In this document: positions 42,970 through 54,655 of the stretch, in pieces
Position numbering within the stretch: the first letter of the stretch is position 1
Layout: each line of letters begins with the position of its first letter
Assembly: GCA_948144175.1 (NCBI GenBank)
Contig: CANXME010000213.1
Span: 3,062,501-3,126,500, forward strand
Source: Closterium sp. NIES-65
Lineage: Eukaryota > Streptophyta > Zygnematophyceae > Desmidiales > Closteriaceae
Direction of reading: 5' to 3'
Length of the DNA: 64,000 nucleotides
Made by a program: the position numbers and the translations under genes
Notes under the pieces: generated by a model
What the model was told of the DNA's origin: nothing
The model's database searches: none
Seen by the model: only the letters and a program-made list of their open reading frames with translations

Positions 42970-45900
42970 TCAAGAGGAGAGCAAGTGAGGCAAGACAGGT
43001 ACAAGACCCAGCTGGGTGCAAAAGCGCTGATGGTCACAAGGCGCGAGTGCCTTGGTGAACACATCAGCAGTGTTGGCCTCAGAGGCCATGTACGCAAGTC
43101 GCAACTGACCACGCTGCTGCAACTCACGAGCAAGGAAGTAGCGGAGAGCAATGTGCTTCGTTCTGTGCTCCAAGCGCTGCTCTCGACACTAGGCCAGCAT
43201 GGCCTTGTTGTCTACGTACAGCACTGGAGGAGAACGAGGCGGCTCTCCAAGGTCAGTCAACAGGTAGGTGAGCCAGCGAAGCTCCTGTGCAGCCATGGCC
43301 CCGGCGTAGATCTCAGCCTCACAACTGGAGCCGAGAACCGAAGACGAGCGAGTAGACCGCCACGAGACAGAGCCGGAACCAAGGCTGAAGGTGTAACCCT
43401 GTGACGACCGCTGCGTAGCCTGGTCGTCAGCCCAAGAAGCGTCCGCGTGGCCGGTAAGGACCACTGGACTCCGCCCTCCAAGCACTAGCCCCATGCCCGA
43501 CGTACTGCACAGGTAGCGCAATACCCTCTTCGCTGCAGCCATGTGCTCCGGTCTGTGTCTCCTAGGAGCAACATAGCGTGCAAGAATGCTCAGAGGGTAT
43601 GCAAGGTCAGGTCGTGTGCAGGTCATCAGGTACATGACGCAGCCAACAAGCTCTGCATACGGACCACTCGACTCTACGGACTCATCCGAAGGCAGAGCTG
43701 AGAGTGAGTGGCGAGTAGGCAGAGGAGTGGCCTGAGGCGAGGAGTACGTGAAGCCGAAGCGCTGAAGGACCTGCTGCACCATGTGTGACTGAGTCAAGGT
43801 AATGGTGCGGCGTGCTCTGTCCCGAGTGATCTGCAAGCCAAGGTAGCTGCGCAGTTCACCCAGGTCTGTGCACGTGTGTCTCTTCAGCAGCTCGGACTTC
43901 ACGTAGGCGAGTCCAGCAGTGTCCGCTGTGGCAAAGACCAAGTCGTCGACGTACACGAGGATGTAGAACGGCGGCAGGGAAGTGTCGGTGCGAAGAAACA
44001 GCGACGGGTCAGTAGTAGAAGGAGCAAACCCAAGAGCCGCAAGCGTAGTCCTCAGTGTGTCGTGCCACTCACGCGGTGCCTGGCGGAGACCGTAGACTGG
44101 TCGTCGGAGGCTCCACTGGGTGCCAGGAGGGAAAGTCCCAGTGAAGCCAGGTGGACGGCGAAGCCAGATCTCCTCGTGCAGGCTACCCTGCAAGAACGCA
44201 GTGCTGAAGTCGAGAGAGTGAAGCTCGTAGTCGCGCTGAGCGGCTATGTGCAGCAGCACCCGAAGAGTAGTCATCTTCGGGGTGGGAGAGAAGGTCTGAA
44301 AGTAGTCAACTCCCTGCCGCTGACTGAAGCCACGAGCAACGTACCGTGCCTTGAAGACAGGTGGAGAGCCCGGCGGGCGCTTCACCCTGAAGATCCACAT
44401 GCCACTGACGATGTTCGCCCCAGGAGGGGGAACCGCGTCAACGTAGGTGCCTGTGGACTTCCAGGAAGCCATCTCTGCATCCATAGCTGCCTGCCACTGA
44501 GAGGAGTAGGGACCCTCTACGGCCTCCGCGTAAGAACGCGGAGTCGGGATGTCAAGTGCATCCGGGTCTCCCTCAGGGGCAAGCAGTACAGACGCGAGAT
44601 GAGGTGAAGCAGCCGCTAGACACTGTAACTCCTCCTGCCTGTCCTCTAGGACGTCCGTGCCAAGAGCACACTCACCCCCGACGGACGGAGGACAGACAGA
44701 CGCAGACTCAGCAACAAGACTAGCAGCGTAGTCGAGACGACAGCGAGCAGCAAAGTCGACGAGCTCAGCGATTAGAGCAGACGCAGCAGTGGACTCAAAA
44801 GAGGGGTCAGTGACGACAGTAGCAAGCAGACGCGTGACAGTAGGACTGGCAGCACGAAGAGAGTCCGACTCAGGGTCGGCAAGCGCAGGAAGAGAGGACT
44901 CAGGAGGAGAAGGCAAAGGAGCACGTAGAGGAGCAGTGGACAGACGCAAAGACATCTGGTGCGTGCCAGGGACAGGAGGAGGACGCTGACGCGAACTGCG
45001 ACCACTAGCGCGAGCAGCACGAACAGGCGACGCGGGACGAGACGCAGGCTCACGACGCTCAGCAAGACCTCCAGTAGGACCAGTGTAAGGGGAGGGAGCA
45101 GGTAGTGGAGAGGAAGGCTCCAGCAGGGACTGCGACTGGACAGGCGGTGGACCCTCTACTGGAGGAGAAAGACCAAGAACCTGCTGCAGGAGCGGAACGA
45201 AGTACGGCCGAGGCCGCGCGGCAGCTCCAGACTCAGCAGGGACAGCACCAGCTCCCTCAGCGACAGCACCAGCGCCACCCACACCTCCAGCGGCAGGACC
45301 AACAGCAGTAGGCTCAGCACCTACGCCCTCAGCAGCTCCAGCTCCAGGAGGACCCGCAGGTCCAGCAGCCCCGGGACCGGCAGCACCCGCACCCTCGACG
45401 GTCGAAGAAGCTCCAGCTCCAGCTCCAGCAGCACCTCCAGACTCAGCAGCATGCCTCCAGCGGCGAGCGAACCACTCGCGCAGCTCCTGTGGAGAGAGGG
45501 GCTCCCGGCGAGACGCAGCAGCAGGAGAAACCCCAGGCTCAGCAGCTCCAGACGCAGAACCCCCAGGCTCAGCAGCTCCCAGCTCAGCACCCCCAGGCTC
45601 AGCAGCTCCCGACCCAGCACCCCCAGACCCAGCACCTCCAGGCACAGTACCCCCCGGCTCAGCACCCCCAGGCTCCGCACCCTCCGCAGTAGTACCCTCA
45701 GGCCCAGCACCCCCAGAAGTAGCACCCCCAGGCTCAGCACCCCCGCGCACAGCACCCCCAGAGTCAACACCCCCAGGCTCAGCACCCGTAGCAGCACCAG
45801 AGTTACCAGTAACCTCGACCGGGTCAACGGCGTCTACCTGGGACACACCTGAAGGGGCAGGAACCTGAGGGGGGAGGGGGTCTACCCGGGGGGGAACCGG

Positions 45901-48870
45901 CACAAGGAAGTCCGGGGGAGGGGGGAGGGAAGGAGTGCGGTAGGGGAAGAGACGGTAGAAGGGGACGGACTCGTCGAACGTGACGTCCTGGGAGGACAGA
46001 ACACGACGAGAGGAGGGGTGGTAAAACTGCCACCCTGGGGCGTCAGTGGGGAAGCCAAGGAAGACACAGGGAGCAGCACGAGGGGACAGCTTGTCCGCAG
46101 ACAAGTCGCGGACAAACGCCCGAGATCCCCAGACACGGAACACAGACGCATCGCCAACCTTCCCCGTCCACAGCAAAGCTGGGGACATCGCAGGCCGAGA
46201 GACCCGGGGGTGAAGGTTGAGCTGATGCGCCGCGTACCTCACCGCAAACGGCCACAGAAAATGGGGGGCAGCCGCATGCATCATGGACGTACGAGCGACA
46301 TCCATGACCATGCCAATGCGGCGCTCAGCAATCCCATTTTGCTGTGGTGAGTCCGGAAGCGTGAAGGTCTGGCGGATCCCCCGTGCACGACAGTAGTCCC
46401 GCAGAAGGCGAGAAGAGAACTCTCCGCCTCTGTCAGAGTGCAGACGCAGAACAGGAAAGTCCGAGCCGAAGCTCCTCCTGAGCTGGAGACGAGCCTCGCG
46501 GATCCAGTTGATCAGCACCTCAGTGACCGTACCCTTGGTGCGCAAGGGGAGGACTGTGGTGTAACGCGAGTAGTCGTCAACCACCAACAGGAAGTAGCGC
46601 TCGTAACCCTGCCCACGGACGGGGGCTGGGCCCCACACATCCATGTGAAGCGTCTGCAGGGGAGCCTCTGTCGGGGGGAAGTGGGAGGAGTGAGGAGTAG
46701 CCCGGAGGCGACCCTCGACACAGGGGACACAGGAAGGTCCTGGCCCGGAGGGGAGAGGAGGGAGAGACTGGGGAAGACCAGAGACAAGGACACGGGAAGC
46801 CATGCTCCGAAGACGGGGCAAGGAGGGGTGGCCAAGGCGGTGGTGCCACAGGAGAGTCTCGTGAGACAGGAGGCGACAAGAACAGGGGGCAGACTCAGGA
46901 CCTGACCGGGACGCAGCAGCAAGCACCTGACCCGACGCAGCCACCTGACCAGACGCAGGGACAGGAGGAGACTCAACGGTCAGGGTGTAGAGACTCGACC
47001 CCGGCCGACGCGAGAACGTGGCCAGGTGTCGGCCTGTGCGTGCCTCCGTGCAGTGGGTCACCCGCTGACTCGCAGGAGTGAACTGGTGAACCCCCACATC
47101 CTGCAGGTCCGCTCCACTCACCAAGTTCGTAGAGAACGAGGGAAGGTACAGACCAGACAGGGTGCCCGAAGGGGCAGCCGGACACGGGAGGACAGTGGAG
47201 AAGTGAGAAAGGACAGGACCCCCAGAGGGGTCAGCAAGGGAGACCGCAACCGGCCGGCCGAGCGGCGTAAGGGTAGTGCGGTCTCGAAAGAAGGAGCGAG
47301 AAGCCCCGGAGTCAAGTGTGAAAGTGAGGGAGGACGAGGACGACGCAGTACCTGAGAGCGCAGTCTCACCAGTACCTGAGAGCGCAGTCGCACTAGCACC
47401 TAGAGCAGCAGCCTCACAAGCACCTAGCGCAGCAGTACCAATGCCCGGGTCGGGCTGGAAACACCGGTAACCCTCATTCTCCTCACTATAATCCACAGCA
47501 TACATAGCAGCAAGGATAGCATCAAAATCAAGATCAAAGATCGCTACACCAGCCCTTAGAAGCTCATCCCAGCGAGGGATCTCACTAGCCCCAGGGAACT
47601 GCCGACGCCAAGCGTCCGTCAGGCGGCCAAAGCAGCGCTGAGTGGCGTGGGCACCCCCACACTGCTCACCCGCGCGGTCGCCGGAACGAAGAACGTAGGT
47701 GCAGGGACCAGTACCCCCACCCCTCTGACGCCCAGCGTACCACTCACGAAGCTGCTGAGGCGGAGGGATGTCCCGCGAGCGCTGCTGCTGCTGCCGCTGC
47801 GAGCGCTGGCCACCACCACCGCCGCCACGCTGCTGGGTACCACCTCGACCAGCTCCACCTCCACCACCACCGCCTCCTCCGCTGCCGCCTCCACCGCCTC
47901 CACCTCCGCCGCCTCCACCTCCGCCGCTGCCTCCACCACCACCGCTGGCACCACCACCACCGTCTCCGCCGCTGCTGCCACCACCACCACCACCCCCGCC
48001 ACTAGTCCCGCCGCCACCCCCACTCCCTCCGCCGCCACCGCCGCCACCGCCACCGCCCCCTCTAGCTCCACCCGCGCCCTTGCCCCCCTTGCCCTTGCTG
48101 GAGCGACGTATCCCACTAGGGGCAGACGCCGCGCCGACCGACTCAAGACCAAGCAGGTCGGCAGCAGCAGCAGAGGCAACAGAGGGCAGCAAGGGGGAAG
48201 GAGAGCACCCCTCAAAGATGGGGGTGCGAGGGTCACCACGAGAAGCACCTACAGCGACTATGCTCTTCTCCGCTGCGAGGAGGGCCTTCTCGAGGAGGTC
48301 GACGGTGAGGGTGGTGGGACAGACTGCGAGAAAGTGGTCCCTGACGACGCGAAGGGAGTCAGGGAGGCGCGCGACTACGTAGTAGAGAGCGATGTACATG
48401 GGGGGGGGGTTCTTAGCGCAGAACTCAGCAGGAAGGGCGGCGCGGTAGCGAGTGTCACTAGTGCGGAGGTGCGTAATGAGGTCAGCGACAGTGGGAAAGG
48501 CAGAGAGGTCAGGAAAGAGGTAGGGAAGCATGAGACGGCTCAGTGCAGCAGTGGCAGGGGAGGAGTAGCGCGCAACTACAGCGTCGTACAAGGTCTGAGC
48601 ACTCTTGTACTGACTAAAGTGCGCACGCTCAGAGGTAGGGAGGTGGCGACGCACAGCAAGACGTGCAGCAGCATCGCGGGTGGCCCACTTAGAGCGGACA
48701 GTGGTATCAGCATCAGCAGCAGGAGCAGGAGAGGCGCCAGAGGTGAGGTCAAAGAGAGAAAGGTCGTCAGCCCTGTCGCACTGTAAGAACAGCTGCAGGT
48801 CGTCTAACCAGACCTCAAAATCAATGGCGCGACCCTCAGCATCAAAAGCTAGGACACTAGGGGTAGCCAT
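42970..48870 (-). CDS. gag-pol: Inner Copia Gag-Pol polyprotein (one TAG near the end)
   Basis: Starts MATPSVLAFDAEGRAIDFEV at 48870; an in-frame ATG eight codons upstream is less likely because MA[TS]PSVL is conserved in the 55.4-kb copy. 1893 codons are open to a TAG at 43189-43191; the same frame then continues 72 codons to 42970. Order: gag with a ~90-residue Gly-rich linker, LREWYAG and a Cys/His knuckle; protease (FTLDSGASRSFF, ~residue 520); pre-integrase HHCC; integrase (MDVWGP, LHSDRGGEF, QQNGIAERR); a hypervariable Ala/Gly/Glu/Pro linker; RT (ILVYVDDLVFATAD, ~1638); RNase H (GHADASWADDQ, SCEAEIYAG, YVDNKAMLA). The TAG removes the last helix region of RNase H (TKHIALRYF, TADVFTKAL). 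Otherwise all catalytic residues are present, so this is the best candidate for an active source copy in the window. Confidence 0.92.
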
Positions 48871-49832
48871 GGCGACGACAGCGAAGTAGTGCAAGCAGTA
48901 GGGAAAGAGCTCGCAGTGTCAGTGGGACTGTGCTCACCAGGCAGGGCAGGTCGTGCAGCTATGCAGAAAGGCGGCTCAGCGACCGGGCGGCTCGGGTGCA
49001 CAGCGGCTCGGCTCCCGGGCGGCTCGGTGGCTGGGCGGCTTGGGCGCAGGGCGGCTCGGCTCCCGGGCGGCTCGGCGGCAGGGCGGCTCGGCAGCAGGGC
49101 GGCTCGGGTCCCGGGCGGCTCGGCTGCTGGGGCGGCTCGGCCGGGAGATGCAGGGGCGGGGCTGTCAGGTGCAGCGGCGGGTCGACCGGTGCAGTGGCGG
49201 GCCGGCAGGTGCAGCGGCGGGCCGACAGGTGCAGCGGGGGGCCGGCAGGTGCAGCGGCGGGCCGGCAGGTGCAGGCGGCGGGCCGTAGGGTGCAGCGGCG
49301 GGCCGTAGGGTGCAGCGGCGGGCCGGCAGGTGCAGCGGCGGGGCCGTCAGGTGAAGCGGCGGGCCGCTGGGTGCAGCGGCGGGCCGGTAGGAGCAGCGGC
49401 GGGCCGGCAGGAGCAGCGGCGGGGCATTCAGGTGAGGCGGCGGGCCGGCAGGAGCAGCGGCGGGCCGTAGGGTGCAGCGGCGGGGCCGTCAGAGGCGGCG
49501 GGCCGCAGGGTGCAGCGGCGGGCCGTAGGGTGCAGCGGCGGGGCCCTCAGAGGTGGCGGCGGGGCCGCGGCAGTAGAGGCGGGGCCGCGTCAGAGGAGGC
49601 GGCGGGGCCGCGTCAGGGGAGGCGGCGGGGCCGCGTCAGGGGAGGCGGCGGGGCCGCGTCAGGCAGGCGGCGGGGCCGCGATCAGGAGAGGTGGCGGGGC
49701 CGCGTCTGAGGGACAGCGGGGCCGCGAGGGAAAAGGCGACCCGAGGGGTCGCTAAAAAAAAGGGGCGCCTCGGGGCGCGCTTCGGTGGGCCCTAAAAAAA
49801 AACGGTCCTAAGGCAGGACCCGCTCTATACCA
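48871..49832 (-). repeat. GC-rich tandem-repeat leader of the inner Copia element
   Basis: About 960 bases between primer-binding site and gag ATG: GGCGGCTCGG-type units (48960-49150) and GGCCGGCAGGTGCAGCGGC-type units (49160-49700). Near the primer-binding site are two A-runs separated by GC-rich sequence (49750-49805), as in the copy at the window start. Confidence 0.85.
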
Positions 49833-49964
49833 TGTGAAGTAAGGAAAACAGGAATGGAATGACTAAGGAAAGATTGGGTACAAATACAACCCTAGAAACC
49901 TTGTACCCCATATGTGCTACCCCACTATAGCCTACAAACATGCATCAGCTATAATACTCTGACA
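49833..49964 (-). repeat. 5' LTR of the inner Copia element
   Basis: 132 bp; GGGAG target duplication follows at 49965-49969, and the outer element's coding sequence resumes there. Confidence 0.94.
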
Positions 49965-49969
49965 GGGAG

Positions 49970-51876
49970 TGCCAGAAGCCTTCAGGACTGAAGTTCGGGT
50001 CAAGATCTGGCGGGTGCGTCCAAGGTGCGAAGGCGACTATGCTATCGCTGTCGGCGGTGCCTTTATCGGGGACGAAATCAAGAACGAAGACGTCGGCTTG
50101 TTGAATTGCGCGGGCGATGAAGACCCCCCCTTTTCCGTGGTAAAGACGAATTTCCCGGGCGTCGGAGTCACACTCCAGGTGAATGCCTTTCGACATGAGC
50201 TGGCTGACGCTCAGTAAGTTAAAGCCAAGGTTGTCGACGACGAGCACTTTGTTTAATTGAAGAATGACATTCGTTTCATTCGACTGAAGCTCCACGATTC
50301 CTTGTTTGTTGGTGCGTAGGTTTTCGTTGTTGGCGACGGTAATGATGACATCTCGCGGAAGACGTCGTTCACGTTGAAGAAACCGTGATGAAGAACACAT
50401 ATGGTGACCACAACAGGTGTCCAAGAACCATGTGTCGGGTCCGGTGGGTGCGCTATTTGCGATGGCGGCATACGTTGGATTCACATTAAGGGATGACGGT
50501 GGCGGTGACGGTCGCTCGTCGGGACTGTAAGTCGGTGGTGAACTTGTAATACACGAGTCGATGTTTGACTCTGTTGTTCCTGCCATGGCGACAATTCTTG
50601 GTGTCTGTGCAGGTCCCGAAGTGGAGGTTGATGGTCGCGTTGAAGTAGTCGTTGAGGCGGTCGCGGGACGTTGTTGAGTTGACGCGATATGAGGAGGCGC
50701 TGGTCGCAGATGACGAGAGAATGATGCTGGTTGTCGTTGCTGCTGAGGGCAGTTGAAGCGTGTATGTCCTGATGTCCGACACAGATGACAGTAAGGAGGT
50801 ACGTGTCTTCGATTTTGGTAACTTGGCTGTTGTCGATTGGTGTAAAGAACGACTGGTTGATGATGTCTTTTGTTGTTGCGTTCTTCGAACAGGTCCATTT
50901 CCTGCTGCTCGGCGTGAAGTTCGGCGCAGAGATGCATCTCGGAGAGTCGACCGTGAGCGCGAAGAAATGAACGGGTGGTGCGCCATTGAGGTCCAAGGCC
51001 GGCGAGAACGACGGTTACAAACGCTTCTTCAGATAAGTTTCCTCCGCAGCGAATGAGTCTGTCGCGTAGTCCTTGACAACGACTGATGTAAGGCATGGCC
51101 TTTTCTCCAGGTTGCATTTGAGCTGTTGTCAGTTGTGCCATGAGTCTGCTTTGTGTAACGCTGTCGGATGCTTGATGAATGCTTCGCAGATGCTGATAAG
51201 CGAGTTCCGCGGAGTTTGCGTAGTTCCGGTAGACGCGGATGCTTTGCTGCTCGTTCGGCGACAAATTTCGAAGAAGTACGGTGTAGGCCATCAGAGAGTG
51301 ATAAGTATAATTTTCCTTGTCTTTGTCTTCGCCGTTGTGTGGATATGGCCAGGTAGCGTTGAAGAATCCAAGAAGATTCGCGCCTTCCATCAGGCGTTCA
51401 AACTCGAAACTCCAAGAATAGAAGTCTTTCCCGTTGAATGGTGTGGATGTGTGCAGTCGCAGGATGTTGTTGAACTGTGCTTGTACTTGCAGGACTTCTT
51501 CGGCGTCTCGTTTGATGGCGGGAAGAGGAGTCGCTGGATGGCGAGGCGGCATAAACGTGAAGGAACCAGGTGAGACTGAGCTTGGTGTTTGTTGATTATG
51601 TCGTCTGAACGATGAGTTGTCAATACTCATTGGTGTCGCTCCGTTGTTTACGCTGTTGCTGTTTGCAGGTTGTGAGGACTGTTGCTGCGACATGAAGTTG
51701 AAGAATTGCTCCATTAAGCTTGGGTCGAAGTTTGTTGGCGGCGCTACTGGCGCCTGAGTAGATCGTTCCGTCGCTTCCGGCGTTAATCCGGGCGTTGTTC
51801 CTCCTTCGGTCTGCAGCTCGGAGACCGGGGGTAGAGAAGATCCCGTAGATGACCTTCTTTCTTTGCCACTTGCCAT
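49970..51876 (-). pseudogene. gag: Outer Copia gag and protease (5' part)
   Basis: Starts MASGKERRSSTGSSLPPVSE 95 bases after the primer-binding site. A gag domain (FNGKDFYSWSFEFERLMEG, YISRCQGLRDRLIRCGG, LHAEQQEMDLFEE) is followed by a CCHC knuckle CHLCRTSGHTRFNC and a protease-like region WFLDTCCGHHMCSS...FNLLSVSQLMSKGI. The expected protease D-[ST]-G triad reads DTC. The frame is interrupted at the GGGAG site by the inner element, in the linker before integrase (codons CAC TCC | CGT ACC rejoin in frame on the far side). No other lesion is seen. Confidence 0.9.
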
Positions 51877-51982
51877 GTCTTGCCTTTCTTGAATAAAGGT
51901 TGAACTTCTTGTTTGCTTGCAGATTGGTAGCCTGAGAGAGGCTTAGTGACGAGAGCCTTGTTCTCTGACTGCTCTCATACCA

Positions 51983-52378
51983 TGCTGGGCTGAGAATTTC
52001 AGCCTTAGGATCTTTGCAGAGAATAGGCTAGTAGGTGCTAGAGTAGCACAGCGGAAGACTTGAGTGAATGTACTTGTGCTGGTGTGTGAGAACAAGTAAT
52101 TGATTAAAGCAAAGAGCATACAGGAATATATAGGAAAGATGGATTACAGGAAGCGGTTGTGTTTATCGAGACGCGTAACGCTTCGACTATCGAGGCGGTT
52201 ACTGTTCACTGAAGCGTCGCTTGCTGTTACGTAACCTCCAGGCGGTTACAGCTCGCAACCTCCAGTTGCGGTTTGATGTGGTACGCGCCCTTTCGACTTC
52301 GTACCCCTTTTTTTGTGCTTCAGTATCGGGTGAGGTTCGATACTACAGAAACGCACTAAGTCATTCATATTCCCAACA
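51983..52378 (-). repeat. 5' LTR of the outer Copia element
   Basis: 396 bp, TGCTGGGCTGAG...ATTCCCAACA, partner of 38971-39370; AAACT target duplication at 52379-52383. Confidence 0.92.
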
Positions 52379-52383
52379 AAACT

Positions 52384-53250
52384 GCTGGCATCTACACTGT
52401 CAGAAAATTCTGAACCTTGATATTTTGTACTGCATCGTGTTCCCTACTGCTGTACCTTGAAAGCTAGGCTTGGCCCAATTCCTGAAGTAGATGGGGCTCT
52501 CTTGATCCATCTTAAAGCCCGCGGCCCAAATCGCGGGCCGCGCGGGTCAAGCTTTTAAAACTTGACAGCGATGAGTTTGCGAACTTTGAAAAGAAGTGGG
52601 CCTGCAATTTGGGACTATCGAGAAGTCACCCAACCAGTAGGGGGAAACGGGGGTCTGGTTGGGTTTGGCGAATCAAAACGAAAATTGAGAAAGCTTGCTT
52701 TCTTGTCCTTATAATTTGGCATCGTTCTCATTGCAACTGGCTTATTACAACATATGCATCGTTCATAAAGCCAACAGCTAAAATATTGACCCCCCCCTTC
52801 TACCGTAGTTGGGTCCACTTGAAAACATAAGTTTTTTTGGAACGTCTCGGAAAGTTGGAAGTGCTGTAGGTTTTTATTTTTTCACTCCAGACAAGTCTCG
52901 ATATGAACGGGGAACATTTGGAACCTGTTTACATTTCTGATTGGCGGCAAAACTCACACTCAACTCACACACATACATGTGCGAATTTGGCGCAAGGTTG
53001 CAAGGCCTGTACTCACTCGAGCAGTCATCGTAACTTCACCAAAACTCACAACAATCAACAGCACAGGCACAACTCAGCGCACACACATATGCACGATCTG
53101 GGAGTGAATGTTGGCTGACGAATGGAAGAGCTGCGAGAAAAAGGGTTCCTAGGGCTTGAGGTTGAGAGAGGTAAAAAAAAAGGGAGAGAGAGAGGGGAAC
53201 AACAGGATGGGAGGGGAGACCGTGAAGAACTACGGAAGGGAGGGAGAGAG
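52384..53250. other. Intergenic region with dispersed repeat copy 2
   Basis: No gene recognised. 52684-52765 is the second copy of the dispersed repeat (GAGAAAGCTTGCTTTCTTG...GGCTTATTACAACAT). A GC-rich inverted repeat (GCGGCCC..GGGCCGC) lies near 52520-52545. Confidence 0.55.
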
Positions 53251-53850
53251 GAGGCGAATGACGGGATGGGAGGGGAAAGGAAGCGAACGACGGGATGGGA
53301 GGGGAAGGAAGCGAACGACGGGATGGGAGAGGAGGGGAGGCGAACGACGGGATGGGAGGGGAGAGGAGGCGAACGACGGGATGGGAGGGGAAAGGAAGCA
53401 AACGACGGGATGGGAGGGGAAAGGAAGCGAACGACGGGATGGGAGGGGAAAGGAAGCGAACGACGGGATGGGAGGGGAAAGGAGGCGAACGACGAGATGG
53501 GAGGGGAGAGGAGGCGAACGACAGGATGGGAGGGGAAAGGAAGCGAACGACGGGATGGGAGGGGAAAGGAAGCGAACGACGGGATGGGATGGGAAAAGAA
53601 GCGAACGACGGGATGAGAGGGGAGGACGTGAGCGATAGGAGATGAAGTGGACGGGATGGGAGGGGAGATTGCGCGAAGGCGATGGGAGAGAGAGCGCGAA
53701 GGCGATGGGAGAGAGAGCGCGAAGGCGACGGGAGAGAGAGCGCAAAGGCGACGGGAGAGAGAGCGCGGAGGCGACGGGAGAGAGAGCTCGGAGGCGACGG
53801 GAGAGAGAGCGCGTTAGGCGACGGGAGAGAGAGCGCGAAGGCGTCAGGGA
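53251..53850. repeat. Two adjacent minisatellites
   Basis: 53255-53635: about 13 units of a ~29-bp repeat, core GCGAACGACGGGATGGGAGG. 53665-53850: about eight units of a ~21-bp repeat, core GCGAAGGCGACGGGAGAGAG. Long open frames on both strands here are repeat artefacts. Confidence 0.9.
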
Positions 53851-54596
53851 AACGCAACGCGATGATTGCGCGAGGCTTGGAAACACAATGCGCTAATACA
53901 AGATGTATTACGCAGAAGCGCAAAGTTCATGACTACGCGCCTAGTCGGAAATTGTCGAGGTCCTAAGCTACTCAATGTTAGGCAGAAAGCTGGAATGATT
54001 AGTTCTCACTCTGCTATGTGAATAAACTAGTGACTAGAGGAAGTGGGTGATGAGCCCAGGACCAGCTTGAAATTGGAGTTGGGCCTGGCGACGAAAAAGC
54101 ATCGCCAGGGAACGGTCGTGCGGATGCAGCACGCACGTATGCGACAGCTGATATGAACCTTGAAAATCGTTTTGGCGGGAGCCAATTTTTTTCAGATTGG
54201 TGTGAGCCAATCAGATTACTTCAACCTGCCTAACCGTTTTGTTTGGAACAGTGTTGTACCAGCCGAACTCATCGCAGCGATTTCAAGGTGGGACGGCCTT
54301 CACTATTTTATATTTCGGTTTCAAACACATGCTAGTACATACAAATATTACTAGCTATGGAGTCGTCCGTCCAAGCAGTTGTGGTCTTGTAGTTGGTCCG
54401 GGGTGGGTGGTGGGGATGTTGATTGAGCCGTTGGAAAACGAGAAACGTGGGTGGAGGGAATCAACTTCAACCCACGGTTTTTGTAGTTGGAGAAGGGCGT
54501 TTAGCGTGCTTCGACGCTGCCAAATATTCGGTACAGGCAGCTTCGCTTTCACAATACACAATTTTGAAAAACGTCAATGTGTTTAAAAACTATAAT
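53851..54596. other. Intergenic, unassigned
   Basis: No gene recognised. Confidence 0.35.
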
Positions 54597-54655
54597 ATTG
54601 AGAAAGCTTGCTTTCTTGTCCTTATAATTTGGCATCGTTCTCATTGCAACTGGCG
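54597..54655 (+). repeat. Dispersed repeat copy 3, overlapping the recombinase end
   Basis: Shares ATTGAGAAAGCTTGCTTTCT...CATTGCAACTGGC with 52684-52742 almost base for base and stops matching at 54655. The stop codon of the minus-strand recombinase frame lies inside it (54641-54643). Confidence 0.65.

Larger units (their letters stand above)
42632..49964 (-). mobile_element. Inner Copia element (young, nearly intact)
   Basis: 7333 bp with 132-bp LTRs that look identical, flanked by GGGAG duplications (42627-42631 and 49965-49969). The primer-binding site TGGTATAGAGC (minus, from 49832) and a polypurine tract TATGGGGGTG beside the 3' LTR are present. A 960-base GC-rich leader precedes a single gag-pol frame. 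LTRs of 132 bp are very short for a Copia element of this size. Confidence 0.95.
38971..52378 (-). mobile_element. Outer Copia element, split by a nested Copia insertion
   Basis: LTRs 38971-39370 (3') and 51983-52378 (5'), target duplication AAACT. Without the 7.3-kb nested element and one TSD copy it is about 6.1 kb. The primer-binding site TGGTATGAGAGC (51982-51971, minus) differs by one base from TGGTATCAGAGC. One reading frame of gag-protease-integrase-RT-RNase H runs across the insertion point and shows only one nonsense codon. LTRs agree at about 98%. Confidence 0.94.

Noticed and set aside
47647..48786. 379-codon plus-strand Thr/Ser/Ala-rich frame
   Set aside because: Antisense to the Gly-rich linker of the inner Copia gag, which is clearly the coding strand.
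53036..53923. 295-codon minus-strand Ser/Pro/Arg-rich frame
   Set aside because: Reads through two minisatellites; periodic content only.
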